Shown here: positions 17,289 through 26,969 of the stretch, piece by piece | Position numbering within the stretch: position 1 is the first letter of the stretch | How the letters are laid out: each line of letters begins with the position of its first letter | NCBI GenBank assembly: GCA_913045315.1 | Contig: CAJWQJ010000005.1 | Span: forward strand, 34,019 to 98,018 | Length of the DNA: 64,000 bases | Origin: an uncultured Chloroflexota bacterium | GTDB lineage: Bacteria; Chloroflexota; Dehalococcoidia; Lucifugimonadales; UBA1127 | Reading direction: 5' to 3' | Notes under the pieces: generated by a model | The model's input: the letters and a program-made list of their open reading frames with translations, nothing else | The model's database searches: none | Told to the model about the DNA's origin: nothing | Position numbers and translations under genes: made by a program

Positions 17289-17776
17289 TCAGGATCCTCG
17301 TTTAAAGATAGATAATCCCCTTCATGGTACAACAAAGGCCAACCATCCTGCCCTTCAGCATATACAACTGTCCCAAGAAACAATGTATGGTCACCAACCT
17401 CATAAGCCTCTGTAACTTCACAATCCATAAAGGTTAAAGCTCCATCCAGTATGCCAATACCATTATCTGACTTCCGAATCTCACCTGGTAAAGCATCTCC
17501 TCTATTTTCTGGCTTCATAGCATAGAATTCAGCCCAATCCGTCTGGTCATCAGAAAGTATGTTTACTCCAAATCTCTTGTTAGTGGTAATGAAAGAATTA
17601 GACTGACGATCAATACCTACAGAAATTATTACCATGGGAGGGTCATTTGAAACTGACAAAACAGCATTTGCAGTCATCCCATGAACATTATTCTCATGAT
17701 CATTAGATGTAATAACTGTTACTCCAGTAGGAAATTTACTCCATGCTGATCGAAAGAGTTCTGAATTGACTTCCAC
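17285..17776 (-). CDS. Flavin reductase-like FMN-binding protein
   Basis: FMN-binding split-barrel protein of the flavin reductase family. These often supply reduced flavin to a monooxygenase. Family blocks are FRSAWSKFPTGVTVITS at the start, GMTANAVLSVSNDPPMVIISV and DHTLFLGTVVYAEG near the end, over 163 aa. No partner monooxygenase lies next to it, so the reaction served is unknown. Confidence 0.85.
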   Translation of the reverse strand: MEVNSELFRSAWSKFPTGVTVITSNDHENNVHGMTANAVLSVSNDPPMVIISVGIDRQSNSFITTNKRFGVNILSDDQTDWAEFYAMKPENRGDALPGEIRKSDNGIGILDGALTFMDCEVTEAYEVGDHTLFLGTVVYAEGQDGWPLLYHEGDYLSLNEDPD

Positions 17777-17902
17777 AGTAAACCTCCAATAATCTCTAAC
17801 TTAAGCTTATGGTTAATTATAACTTTCAATAATTAATTGACAATAAGCCAGAAGTAAGAATTATAAATCAATCAATGCTTACCCTGAACAGGTGCACTAT
17901 AA

Positions 17903-18643
17903 ATGGTAAAGCCTAAAAAATTAGCATTTTCATCTAATCACTCAAAACAAGCCGAAGCAATGGAAACTGCCACAATAGAGCGTGTCGAACTTTTTAATCA
18001 AGGTTCTAATTACACATTTTTGGCAACATTATCTAATTCAGATACAAAAATACATGCGATTTACAAGCCAAGAAATGGAGAAATTCCTTTGTATGACTTT
18101 CCTGAAGGTACTTTGTATAAAAGAGAACGAGCAGCGTATCTTCTTTCGCAAATGCTTGGATGGAAATTTATTCCAGCAACAATAATCAAAGAAGGTCCGT
18201 ATGGGATAGGATCTCTTCAGTATTATATTAATCATGATCCTTCAGAACATTATTTAAGCATGATGGAAACTCACGAGATTGAATTTGCAATTATATGTAT
18301 CTTCGATTGGATTTGTAACAATGCTGATAGAAAATCTGGACACATTATCTTTGGTAACGATGGAAATATATGGGGAATAGACCAAGGATTAACATTCAAT
18401 AAAGATTATAAACTGCGCACAGTAATATGGTATGAATCTGAAGAAAAAATTCCTGAATTTATTATTGCGAAATTATCAAAATTACAAAATCAACTCTCAG
18501 GAAAAGGCATCATGGCTAAAGAAATTCAAGAATTATTGACAAAGGATGAATTAATTGCAACGATTCAACGAATACATGAAATAATTAGACAAGGAACTTT
18601 CCCAGATATAAGGTTCGGACGAGCTCCTTGGCCTATAATATGA
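17903..18643 (+). CDS. SCO1664-family protein (PI3K/PI4K-like fold)
   Basis: Resembles the SCO1664 family known mainly from Actinobacteria, a small relative of phosphatidylinositol-kinase-like folds. Visible motifs are HAIYKPRNGEIPLYDFPEGTLYKRERAAYLLSQ in the N-terminal half. The NNADRKSGHI, GIDQGLTF and KLRTVIWY blocks in the C-terminal half correspond to the catalytic and metal-binding loops of such kinases. Length is 246 aa. The PAC2 gene follows after 24 bp, so they are probably co-transcribed. The biochemical activity of this family is not established to my knowledge. Confidence 0.75.
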   Translation: MVKPKKLAFSSNHSKQAEAMETATIERVELFNQGSNYTFLATLSNSDTKIHAIYKPRNGEIPLYDFPEGTLYKRERAAYLLSQMLGWKFIPATIIKEGPYGIGSLQYYINHDPSEHYLSMMETHEIEFAIICIFDWICNNADRKSGHIIFGNDGNIWGIDQGLTFNKDYKLRTVIWYESEEKIPEFIIAKLSKLQNQLSGKGIMAKEIQELLTKDELIATIQRIHEIIRQGTFPDIRFGRAPWPII

Positions 18644-18667
18644 GCTAAAATTCAATGGAGATAAATA

Positions 18668-19549
18668 ATGGAAATTGGATCATATTCAATACATGAACCC
18701 ATTACTCAGCTACATAAACCGCACCTTATATCCGTTCTTTATCCTTGGATTGATGCTGGATCGTCTGCAACACTTGCTCTTAATAGGATGAGATCTCGTT
18801 TTACTTCAAGCCCAATTGCAGAATTAGAAAATCCTAGTCGCTTTTTCGACATGACCAGATACAGACCCAGCACAGAATGGAAAGGCAAAGAACGCAAAAT
18901 AGTTCTTTCCAATACCAAGTTTTGGTATGGAAAATTAGAGGGTCAACCCGACATGCTTTTCTGCCAGTTACTTGAACCTCATATGATGTCCGAAGAATAT
19001 GCCACTTCTTTTATAGAAGTCTTAAAATATTTTGATGTACAACGACATATTCGAATCGGTGCGATGTTAGACACTGTTCCCCATACAAGACCTTTAAGAC
19101 TTACTGGGAATATCGACCCTAAATACAATGAATTGCTCGGCAATATTCTTTCTCCTCAAAGAAGTGTCTATGAGGGACCAACAAGTATTACTATGGCATT
19201 ACTTACCGAAGAACAAAAAAAACTAGGTGTTGAAACAATGAGCTTCATGCTACATCTTCCACAATATCTTGACCTAGAAAAAGACTTTAGCGGGGCATCA
19301 AAACTCATAGAAGCTTTAAGTGTTCTTTACGGAATGCCAACTGAATGTCCTGAAACATCAAGAGGCAGACATCAATATGATCAAATAACAAAACAACTTT
19401 CCTTAGAAACAAACACAGACTTAAAAAAAATTGTTCTGCGATTGGAAGAAATGTTTGATGAAAATCAGGAAAATAATTCAGAAACAGATGAATCACTTCC
19501 GCTTTCTCCTGAAATTGAGCAATTTATAAAAGATCTTGAAGCAGATTAA
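18668..19549 (+). CDS. PAC2-family protein
   Basis: Relative of the proteasome assembly chaperone PAC2 fold, widespread in Actinobacteria and Chloroflexota with no defined function. The conserved start LISVLYPWIDAGSSATLALNRMR corresponds to the family's W-x-DAG block. Further matches are spread through 160 residues, with an acidic tail (about 265-293: EENNSETDESL). Length is 293 aa. GGAG lies upstream of ATG. No proteasome genes are nearby; ClpXP lies 7 kb away and is unrelated by sequence. Function unknown. Confidence 0.75.
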   Translation: MEIGSYSIHEPITQLHKPHLISVLYPWIDAGSSATLALNRMRSRFTSSPIAELENPSRFFDMTRYRPSTEWKGKERKIVLSNTKFWYGKLEGQPDMLFCQLLEPHMMSEEYATSFIEVLKYFDVQRHIRIGAMLDTVPHTRPLRLTGNIDPKYNELLGNILSPQRSVYEGPTSITMALLTEEQKKLGVETMSFMLHLPQYLDLEKDFSGASKLIEALSVLYGMPTECPETSRGRHQYDQITKQLSLETNTDLKKIVLRLEEMFDENQENNSETDESLPLSPEIEQFIKDLEAD

Positions 19550-19568
19550 TATAAGGATAATTTAAATT

Positions 19569-20444
19569 TTAAATTTCACTTTTGAGAGTTCCCTGAATCC
19601 ATTCTCGAATTTCTTTTTTATACTTTTCATCTGACATGCCATAGTGTATAGATGCTTTAAGTAAACCAACAGGGTTGCCAGCATCAAATCTTATTCCTGA
19701 AAATTCGCAAGCATGAATTTTTTGTATTTCTAACAAAGACAACAAACCATCAGTCAATTGGATTTCACCATTGACTCCAGGCTTAACCGTTTCAAGAACT
19801 TCAAAAATTTCAGGAGTCAAGATGTATCGACCCACTATTCCCAGGTTAGAAGGTGCAAATCCAATTTTTGGCTTTTCTATCATGTCATATACTTCATATA
19901 TACTTTTTTGAATTTGATAAGGTTTAATAACACCATAATCTGAAAGTTTCTCATTTGGAACATTTTCTACCGCCAACACACTAGTCTGAAAAAGATTGTA
20001 TATACTAACTAATTCATTTAGTGCAGATTGTTTTCCAAGAATAACATCATCAGGTAATATCACTGCAAATGCTTCAGAATTTATATGTTCCTTCGCTAAC
20101 AAAACAGCATGCCCCAATCCTAATTGAACAGGCTGATATACATACTTGAATGATATTTCGCTGCGAAGCTTTTTAAAGTAGGATGCATAAACTTCCATGT
20201 TTTTTTCATGCATTAGTTTTTCATATTCTAAAGAATTTTCAAAATACTGAATTATTGAATCTTTACCATGAGAAATAATGAATATTATTTCTTTTATGTC
20301 AGAATTCACACATTCCTCTACTGCTTTATGAATTAATGGAACATCAAAAACAGGTAACAATTCTTTTGGAATTGCCTTAGAAGCAGGAAGAAACCGTGTA
20401 CCCATACCTGCAGCAGGTATAACTGCTTTATTAATTTCACCCAT
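19569..20444 (-). CDS. galU: UTP-glucose-1-phosphate uridylyltransferase
   Basis: Makes UDP-glucose from UTP and glucose-1-phosphate for envelope glycans. The nucleotidyltransferase signature KAVIPAAGMGTRFLPASKAIPKELLPVFD starts the protein. LGLGHAVLLAKE and FAVILPDDVIL follow at about residues 110-130. I choose ATG 20444, since GGAG is 7 nt upstream and the family N-terminus begins there. The 42 extra ORF residues upstream overlap the SRP RNA promoter and are not GalU-like. Predicted length is 291 aa. UDP-glucose could serve the nearby glycosyltransferases. Confidence 0.93.
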   Translation of the reverse strand: MGEINKAVIPAAGMGTRFLPASKAIPKELLPVFDVPLIHKAVEECVNSDIKEIIFIISHGKDSIIQYFENSLEYEKLMHEKNMEVYASYFKKLRSEISFKYVYQPVQLGLGHAVLLAKEHINSEAFAVILPDDVILGKQSALNELVSIYNLFQTSVLAVENVPNEKLSDYGVIKPYQIQKSIYEVYDMIEKPKIGFAPSNLGIVGRYILTPEIFEVLETVKPGVNGEIQLTDGLLSLLEIQKIHACEFSGIRFDAGNPVGLLKASIHYGMSDEKYKKEIREWIQGTLKSEI

Positions 20445-20485
20445 ACGTTGGTCTCCAGTTACATCAAATAGTAACATACAAGACA

Positions 20486-20515
20486 TTGACACCCTATAGC
20501 AACAAAAATTACTAT
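20486..20515 (+). promoter_or_regulatory. Promoter of the SRP RNA gene
   Basis: TTGACA (20486-20491) and TACTAT (20510-20515) are separated by 18 bp. The -10 box ends 6 nt before the predicted SRP RNA 5' end at 20522. This is a near-consensus sigma-70 promoter placed where a stable-RNA promoter should be. Confidence 0.8.
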
Positions 20516-20521
20516 AGTTTT

Positions 20522-20786
<265 letters not shown>

Positions 20787-20844
20787 GTAAAACTCCATTG
20801 ATTTCATCTAGGTTATATCAAGATAGTTCAAATATGAAAGCGAA

Positions 20845-21675
20845 ATGGAAACAATTAATTATTATCATCCCAAAAAAAAGTTTGGTCAGCATTTCTTAAA
20901 AGAACATACTGTTATTGAAACTATAGTTAACAGTGCTAGAATAAATGCTACTCAAGAAGTTATTGAGATTGGTCCAGGATTAGGCATATTAACCGATGCA
21001 TTATATAAAACTGCAAAACATGTAACTGCTATAGAAATAGATGCTGAACTGTCAAAAAAGCTGAGGAATAGATATAATTCAATAAGCAATGTATCTATCA
21101 TTTGCTCAGACATCCTTACATTTAAACTTGATGCTTTCACTAAAGAAATAGGTGAGTACATAGTAGTAGCAAATCTTCCTTATTACATTGGCACTACAAT
21201 AATACAGAAATTCCTTGAACTTACTCACAAACCAAAAAGATTAATTATTATGTTGCAAAAAGAAGTAGCAGAAAGCATAACTACATCTAAAAAAAACAAG
21301 AACAATACCTTTTTGAGTAACTATGTTCAATATTTTGGAAACGCACAAATTATAGCAATAATTCCTCCAGAATCATTTCAACCTGTCCCCAAAGTAGATT
21401 CAGCAATAGTAAAAATTGATATCTCTCAAGATCGTAACGTTCAAATTTTAGAAGATAGTGAAAATAATTTTTTTTCATTTATTAGGATGGGATTTTCAGC
21501 CCCACGAAAGCAACTTAGAAATGTCTTTTCTAAGGCTACAAATATTCCAGCGTTTGAAATTGAAACGCTATTAAATAATGGTGGGTTCAATTCAAAAAAT
21601 CGAGCAGGCAATTTAAGTTTAAAGGAATGGGTTGAATTGTATGAGTTTGCTAAGGTGCACAAATGGACACTCTAA
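20845..21675 (+). CDS. rsmA: 16S rRNA dimethyladenosine transferase RsmA (KsgA)
   Basis: Methylates two adjacent adenosines near the 3' end of 16S rRNA using SAM. The N-terminal KFGQHFLKE, SAM-binding VIEIGPGLGILTDAL (about residue 40) and catalytic VVANLPYYIGT (about 110) are all present. Length is 276 aa. It lies just downstream of the SRP RNA and overlaps ispE by 13 bp, the common rsmA-ispE pairing, which implies translational coupling. Confidence 0.95.
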   Translation: METINYYHPKKKFGQHFLKEHTVIETIVNSARINATQEVIEIGPGLGILTDALYKTAKHVTAIEIDAELSKKLRNRYNSISNVSIICSDILTFKLDAFTKEIGEYIVVANLPYYIGTTIIQKFLELTHKPKRLIIMLQKEVAESITTSKKNKNNTFLSNYVQYFGNAQIIAIIPPESFQPVPKVDSAIVKIDISQDRNVQILEDSENNFFSFIRMGFSAPRKQLRNVFSKATNIPAFEIETLLNNGGFNSKNRAGNLSLKEWVELYEFAKVHKWTL

Positions 21676-22532
21676 CTTTTAAATCATATGGAAAAATAAA
21701 TCTAGCTTTAGAAGTTACAAATAAACGTTCCGACGGGTACCATAACTTATTCTCAGTAATGCAAACAATTGAATTACATGACAAAATTACATTCATTGAA
21801 TCATCCGAAATATTAGTAGAATCTGATAATGAATCAATTAACAAATCAGGAAACATTATCACAAAAACAATAAACTTACTTAAAGATTACTCTAAGACTA
21901 AAAAAGGTATCAGTGTTTATCTAGAAAAAAAAATCCCTGTTTCTTCTGGTCTAGGTGGAGGTAGTAGTAACTCTGCAGTAGTATTAAATGTATTAAATAA
22001 ACTTTGGGATTTAAAAATTAATCCTTCTGCTCTTCAGGAACTTTCAGCGTCCATAGGTTCGGATGTTCCATTTTTCATGAAAGGAGGCACCGCTTTAATT
22101 CAAGATCGAGGAAACAATGTATTACAGTTACACAAGATAAGAAAATTATGGATTTTATTGGTCCCAGAAAAAAATCTCATGAGTAACAAAACACAAAATG
22201 TTTATAATAATTTAAAGGCTTCTAATTTTTCTGATGGTTCAAATACTTTGAAATTGAAAAACACAATTGAAGCAAATCAAAAAATATCTAATTCATCAAT
22301 GCTGAATTCACTTAAAGAAGCAGCCATGGATCTTTTCCCAAATCTTGTAAAAACAGAGGCAACAATGATTCAATCTGGAGCGAAGTCGGTTCACCTTTCA
22401 GGAAGTGGGCCCACTCTTTTTGCAACATTTCAAACAAAAAAGTCTGCTGAGAAAGTACAACACTTTCTTGCAATGAATAATATCAATTCACTATTAACAT
22501 CTACAGTGAATGACAATAGGTGGAATAAATAA
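21663..22532 (+). CDS. ispE: 4-diphosphocytidyl-2-C-methyl-D-erythritol kinase
   Basis: GHMP-family kinase of the MEP pathway to isoprenoid precursors. KSYGKINLALEVTNKRSDGYHNL at the start and the ATP-binding PVSSGLGGGSSNSA at about residue 90 are diagnostic. SDVPFFMKGGTAL and the C-terminal HLSGSGPTLFATF complete the family blocks. Length is 289 aa. Start and stop codons overlap both neighbours. It shows the organism makes isoprenoids by the MEP route, consistent with the geranylgeranyl-reductase-like gene. Confidence 0.95.
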   Translation: MDTLTFKSYGKINLALEVTNKRSDGYHNLFSVMQTIELHDKITFIESSEILVESDNESINKSGNIITKTINLLKDYSKTKKGISVYLEKKIPVSSGLGGGSSNSAVVLNVLNKLWDLKINPSALQELSASIGSDVPFFMKGGTALIQDRGNNVLQLHKIRKLWILLVPEKNLMSNKTQNVYNNLKASNFSDGSNTLKLKNTIEANQKISNSSMLNSLKEAAMDLFPNLVKTEATMIQSGAKSVHLSGSGPTLFATFQTKKSAEKVQHFLAMNNINSLLTSTVNDNRWNK

Positions 22533-22921
22533 TGCATGGAATAATATCAGGAGTGACGTGTGGAGCACTATTCGGATTAATTATTATTATCAACATTTAC
22601 AAACAATCAGATGTTTCACAGGGTAAATTCTTTGGTCAAATAAATAGTAATATTTCAAGCAATAAAATTCTATTAGGTCCAGTATTATTTCTTCACTCCT
22701 CATGCACTCTTTTTGGACTAATCATTGGGACTCTTTATCATGCATATATCCAGAAATTTGAATATGGAATGTTTGTTATACTGATATTTGCCATTTTACT
22801 TTCGATATTTATTGGTTTATTAATCAACAAATACTCTCAAAGTGTTTATTCTCAACTAAGATTATCCTTAGGATCTTTTATAGTTATATTTGGACTACTA
22901 TTTCCAATAATAACAAAATAA
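22532..22921 (+). CDS. Small membrane protein, hypothetical
   Basis: Uncharacterised 129-aa protein. Four hydrophobic spans are visible (about residues 4-21, 47-69, 77-96 and 107-126), with short polar loops and no recognised motif. Its ATG shares one base with the ispE stop (TAATG), so translation is coupled to ispE. That suggests a membrane role linked to, or merely co-expressed with, isoprenoid precursor synthesis. Confidence 0.7.
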   Translation: MHGIISGVTCGALFGLIIIINIYKQSDVSQGKFFGQINSNISSNKILLGPVLFLHSSCTLFGLIIGTLYHAYIQKFEYGMFVILIFAILLSIFIGLLINKYSQSVYSQLRLSLGSFIVIFGLLFPIITK

Positions 22922-23024
22922 TAAAATTGCGAGATTGCGATCAAATGATCATTCAAATTATAATTGCCTAAACGCACAAGTATTAAAGATAAAATATCTG
23001 AGAATATAGAATGAGAGTATAACG

Positions 23025-24824
23025 TTGTTTAAAAACATTAAATGTAATTCACTGTCTGCCTCAAATGTTGACAGCAGTGTACTATTAGCTGGCTGGGTAC
23101 ATAGAAGACGTGACCATGGTCAATTAATTTTTATCGATCTAAGAGATGATAGTGGACTTGTTCAAATTGTAGTTGACCCTGACAAATCTCCAGAAAGTTA
23201 TAAGCTAGCATCTGATATTAGGAACGAATGGGTAATTCAAATATCCGGTATAGTAAAAATCAGACCAGAAGGAACAAGAAATACACAATTACAAACCGGC
23301 GATATTGAAATAGAAACCACTGAGCTCAAAATTCTTAATGAAGCAACAACACCACCTTTCCCAGTAAATGACAATTCTGAAATTGATGATTATTTAAAAT
23401 TAAGATTTCGACCAATATATTTACGCAGACAAAAAATGGCAAGCAATCTAAAATTAAGGCATAAAATTGTTAAATTTATACGGGATTTTTTATCAGCAAA
23501 AGAATTTTTAGAAATAGAAACACCCTTACTTATTAAAAGTACCCCAGAAGGTGCTAGGGATTATTTAGTTCCGAGCAGGGTTTACCCAGGATCTTTTTTT
23601 GCCTTGCCTCAATCACCACAGCAATTAAAGCAAATACTTATGGTTGCAGGAATAGAAAAATACTTTCAGATAGCACGTTGTTTTAGGGATGAGGACTTAA
23701 GAGCAGATCGACAACCTGAATTCACTCAACTTGATTTAGAAATGAGCTTTGTAGAGCAAGAAGACATATTAAATCTTACAGAAGAACTTATAACTGAATT
23801 AGTAAATTCGATAGATCCATCAAAAAAATTGATTACCCCATTCCCAAGATTTACGTATGAAGATGCAATGGAAAAATATGGAACAGATAAGCCAGATTTG
23901 AGATATGGAATTGAATTAATAAATGTAACGGAAATTCTTGAGAATGTTGAATTCGACATAATAACCAAAACAATTAAAGATAATGGTGTAATTAAAGGTA
24001 TAGTTGCACCTAAATGTGGCACCTATACAAGAAGACAACTTGATAACTTGCAAGATATTGCCAGAACTCAGGGAGCAGTTGCTGGTGTTATGACAATAGT
24101 ATTAGGTTCAGATGAGTGTGAATTAGAAAAATTAAAACCAGAAGATATAAAATCACCATTATCAAAACATCTCTCTTTTGAAATAATAAAAAAACTTGCT
24201 AAAGAAATGAATGCTAAAGGCGGCGACCTTATATTATTAATAGCTGATAACAATGAAAAAACAAATAATGCACTTGGAATATTACGTCAACATATAGCAT
24301 CCGCAAATAACCTAGCAGACGGAAATTTATTAGCAATGGCATTTATTACAGATTTCCCATTGCTTGACTGGGATGAAACAAACAAAAGATGGACATCTTC
24401 TCATCACCCTTTTACCGCTCCAAAATATCAAGACCTTGAATTATTAGATTCCAATCCTGGGAAAGTAATGTCAGAAGCATATGATCTTGTATGTAATAAC
24501 TATGAACTTGGGAGCGGTAGTATTAGAATTCATCAACGAAAACTACAAGAAAAAATTCTGAGTATATTGGGATACAACCAAGACGAGATTGTTGACCGTT
24601 TCGGTCATTTGCTCGAAAGCTTGGAATCTGGTGCTCCACCCCATGGTGGTATTGCTCCCGGTATCGATAGAATTGTGATGGTATTAGCTGGAGAAGATAA
24701 TTTACGAGAAGTTATAGCCTTTCCCAAAACTCAAAATTCTTCCGATCCTTTATTTGGATCTCCATCTGAAATTGATCCTGTTCAATTAGAGGAATTAGGC
24801 TTAACAATAAAAAATCAAAAATGA
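23025..24824 (+). CDS. aspS: Aspartyl-tRNA synthetase
   Basis: Class IIb synthetase of 599 aa. An N-terminal OB-fold anticodon-binding domain (LAGWVHRRRDHGQLIFIDLRD) is followed by motif 2 (RCFRDEDLRADRQPEFTQLD). The bacterial GAD insertion lies around residues 290-410. Motif 3 is near the C-terminus (GGIAPGIDRIVMVLAG). The start is TTG at 23025, with GAGAG about 8 nt upstream; no ATG fits the N-terminus better. Whether it is discriminating or also charges tRNA-Asn was not resolved. Confidence 0.95.
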   Translation: MFKNIKCNSLSASNVDSSVLLAGWVHRRRDHGQLIFIDLRDDSGLVQIVVDPDKSPESYKLASDIRNEWVIQISGIVKIRPEGTRNTQLQTGDIEIETTELKILNEATTPPFPVNDNSEIDDYLKLRFRPIYLRRQKMASNLKLRHKIVKFIRDFLSAKEFLEIETPLLIKSTPEGARDYLVPSRVYPGSFFALPQSPQQLKQILMVAGIEKYFQIARCFRDEDLRADRQPEFTQLDLEMSFVEQEDILNLTEELITELVNSIDPSKKLITPFPRFTYEDAMEKYGTDKPDLRYGIELINVTEILENVEFDIITKTIKDNGVIKGIVAPKCGTYTRRQLDNLQDIARTQGAVAGVMTIVLGSDECELEKLKPEDIKSPLSKHLSFEIIKKLAKEMNAKGGDLILLIADNNEKTNNALGILRQHIASANNLADGNLLAMAFITDFPLLDWDETNKRWTSSHHPFTAPKYQDLELLDSNPGKVMSEAYDLVCNNYELGSGSIRIHQRKLQEKILSILGYNQDEIVDRFGHLLESLESGAPPHGGIAPGIDRIVMVLAGEDNLREVIAFPKTQNSSDPLFGSPSEIDPVQLEELGLTIKNQK

Positions 24825-24901
24825 TTATATAAAACTAAATTAAGTTGGTCGCAACCAGATACAAGCTCTGTTATACTTTAACCACGGGAGGTCATCCTAC
24901 A

Positions 24902-26236
24902 TTGAAAGTAACAAAAGAGGAAAATGAACAATGCGAGATCAATCTTACTATAGAACTTGACGACGATGATCTTGCAATATATATAAAAAGAGCATACCAA
25001 AAAGTTGTTCAGAACATAAAAATACCAGGATTTCGAAAAGGAAAAGCTCCCCAGAATGTTGTTGAACGTGAAGTTGGAAGAAGTACTTTAATTAGGGAAT
25101 CTTTGGACTTTTTAATTCCTGAAGTAACAACTAAGGCAATAGAAGATAATAATATTACTCCCTATGCCAGACCTGAAGTATCTATAGATGAAGTGGAACC
25201 TTTCATAATTTCTGCTATTGTACCTTTAAAACCCACAGTTACCTTAGGTGATTATCATTCAATTCGATTGGAAGAAGAACGTAAAGAAATAACAAATACC
25301 GATATCGACGAAGTTATCCAAGGATATCAAACAGATAGTGCCCCATGGGAACCTGTTTCTCGTTCTATTCAAGAAGGTGACTTAGTAGTGATGGATCTTA
25401 AAGGGATAGTTGAAACGACTTCAGAAGATAATCCAGACTCTTCAATACCTTTTATTGATCAAAACGACTATGAAGTTATTGTAGACAAAGCTAATCTGGT
25501 CATTCCAGAATTTGCTGATTCGATAATTGGAATGAATCAAGGTGAAGACAAAGAATTCACTTTAACCTTTTCAGATGAAGTGCCAGAACCAGAATTTGCT
25601 GGAAAACCAGCAAATTTTTCAGTTTCTGTAAAAGAGATCAAGGAACGAATTCTTCCTGAAGTAAATGATGAATTTGCAAAAGGAATTGGTGAAGGATATG
25701 AATCCTTAGCAGATCTAAGAGAAGATATAAAAAAACAAAGAACCGAAGCCTTGGAGCAAGAATCAATAAGAAACTACAATGAACAAATGATTGATGAGAT
25801 ACTAAAAACCACTACGATTATTACTCCTCCGCTACTTGTCGAAAGAGAAATAAATGCTTCAATTGAAAACATGACTAGTTCTGTTTCTCGTCAGCTAGGA
25901 AGAGAAATCTCCCTTGAAGAGTACCTATCTGTAATGAATAAATCCGAAGACGATTTGAAGGAAGAAATCCGTCCTCAATCAATCGAGAGATTGGAAAAAT
26001 CATTACTTCTTGATCAATTGATCGAAGAAGAGAAAATTGAAATAACAGATAATGAAATCGATGAGGAAATTAATAGACTAGCTGGAGATTCTCCTCAAGC
26101 AGAACAAATCAAGGAACTTTTTTCATCTGAAGAAACTAAAGTTTCATTGACAAATTCGTTACAAATTCAAAAATTAATGGAACTTTTAACAAGTATCGGT
26201 AAGGGAAACATTAAAGAAGAAAATGAAAGTAATTAA
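24902..26236 (+). CDS. tig: Trigger factor
   Basis: Ribosome-bound chaperone and prolyl isomerase for nascent chains. The ribosome-docking signature PGFRKGKAP is at about residue 45. It is followed by an FKBP-like domain (about 145-240) and a long helical C-terminal arm. I place the start at TTG 24902. GGGAGG lies about 11 nt upstream, and the protein then begins with the family-typical (M)KVTKEE. The ORF-track start would add 19 unrelated residues. Predicted length is 444 aa. First gene of tig-clpP-clpX. Confidence 0.93.
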   Translation: MKVTKEENEQCEINLTIELDDDDLAIYIKRAYQKVVQNIKIPGFRKGKAPQNVVEREVGRSTLIRESLDFLIPEVTTKAIEDNNITPYARPEVSIDEVEPFIISAIVPLKPTVTLGDYHSIRLEEERKEITNTDIDEVIQGYQTDSAPWEPVSRSIQEGDLVVMDLKGIVETTSEDNPDSSIPFIDQNDYEVIVDKANLVIPEFADSIIGMNQGEDKEFTLTFSDEVPEPEFAGKPANFSVSVKEIKERILPEVNDEFAKGIGEGYESLADLREDIKKQRTEALEQESIRNYNEQMIDEILKTTTIITPPLLVEREINASIENMTSSVSRQLGREISLEEYLSVMNKSEDDLKEEIRPQSIERLEKSLLLDQLIEEEKIEITDNEIDEEINRLAGDSPQAEQIKELFSSEETKVSLTNSLQIQKLMELLTSIGKGNIKEENESN

Positions 26237-26274
26237 GACAATAATTAAACTAACAAACTAATAGGAGAATCTTT

Positions 26275-26958
26275 ATGATTGATACAAACAACATTGACCC
26301 ATCGAATAGCGGTATTATTGTTCCCAACTATTCTAGCTCAAAGATCCAACAACCTGAAAATGTTATCCCTATGGTTATAGAAACTGGATCAAGAGGAGAA
26401 CGTGCTTTTGATATCTATTCATTATTATTACGGGAACGGATTATCTTTTTAGGAACACCAGTTACTGACCAGTTAGCAAATCTGATTATTGCCCAACTTC
26501 TTTATCTTGACAGAGAAGATCCCGAAAAGGATATAAATCTATATATAAATTCTCCTGGGGGTGTTATAACTTCGGGTTTAGCAATATACGATACCATGAA
26601 CCTCATAACTGCTGATGTATCTACAATTTGCGTGGGAATGGCTGCTAGCATGGCTACTGTATTACTTTGCTCAGGAACTAAAGGAAAGAGATTTGCCTTA
26701 CCTAACTCAACTATTCACATGCATCAACCACTTGGTGGAGCACAAGGACAAGCTGCTGACATTGAAATTGCTGCAAGGGAAATTCTAAGAATGCAAGATA
26801 AAATTCGTGAAATCATTTCAGAAAAGACTGAGCAGTCTTATGAACAAGTAGCTCGGGATCTAGATAGAGACTATTATCTCACACCTCCTCAGGCTGTAGA
26901 ATATGGTTTAGTTGATGAGGTGCTTTCTAAACCCTCAGCCCAAACAAAAGACAGCTAA
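26275..26958 (+). CDS. clpP: ATP-dependent Clp protease proteolytic subunit
   Basis: Serine peptidase that forms the tetradecameric chamber served by ClpX. The catalytic Ser is in [11 protein letters not shown], the His in IHMHQPLGG and the Asp in the LDRDYYL region, so the triad is intact. The core is normal, but about 30 residues precede the usual start of mature ClpP ([16 protein letters not shown]). These are probably a propeptide. AGGAG precedes ATG; clpX follows after 11 bp. Confidence 0.96.
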   Translation: MIDTNNIDPSNSGIIVPNYSSSKIQQPENVIPMVIETGSRGERAFDIYSLLLRERIIFLGTPVTDQLANLIIAQLLYLDREDPEKDINLYINSPGGVITSGLAIYDTMNLITADVSTICVGMAASMATVLLCSGTKGKRFALPNSTIHMHQPLGGAQGQAADIEIAAREILRMQDKIREIISEKTEQSYEQVARDLDRDYYLTPPQAVEYGLVDEVLSKPSAQTKDS

Positions 26959-26969
26959 GGACAATTATC

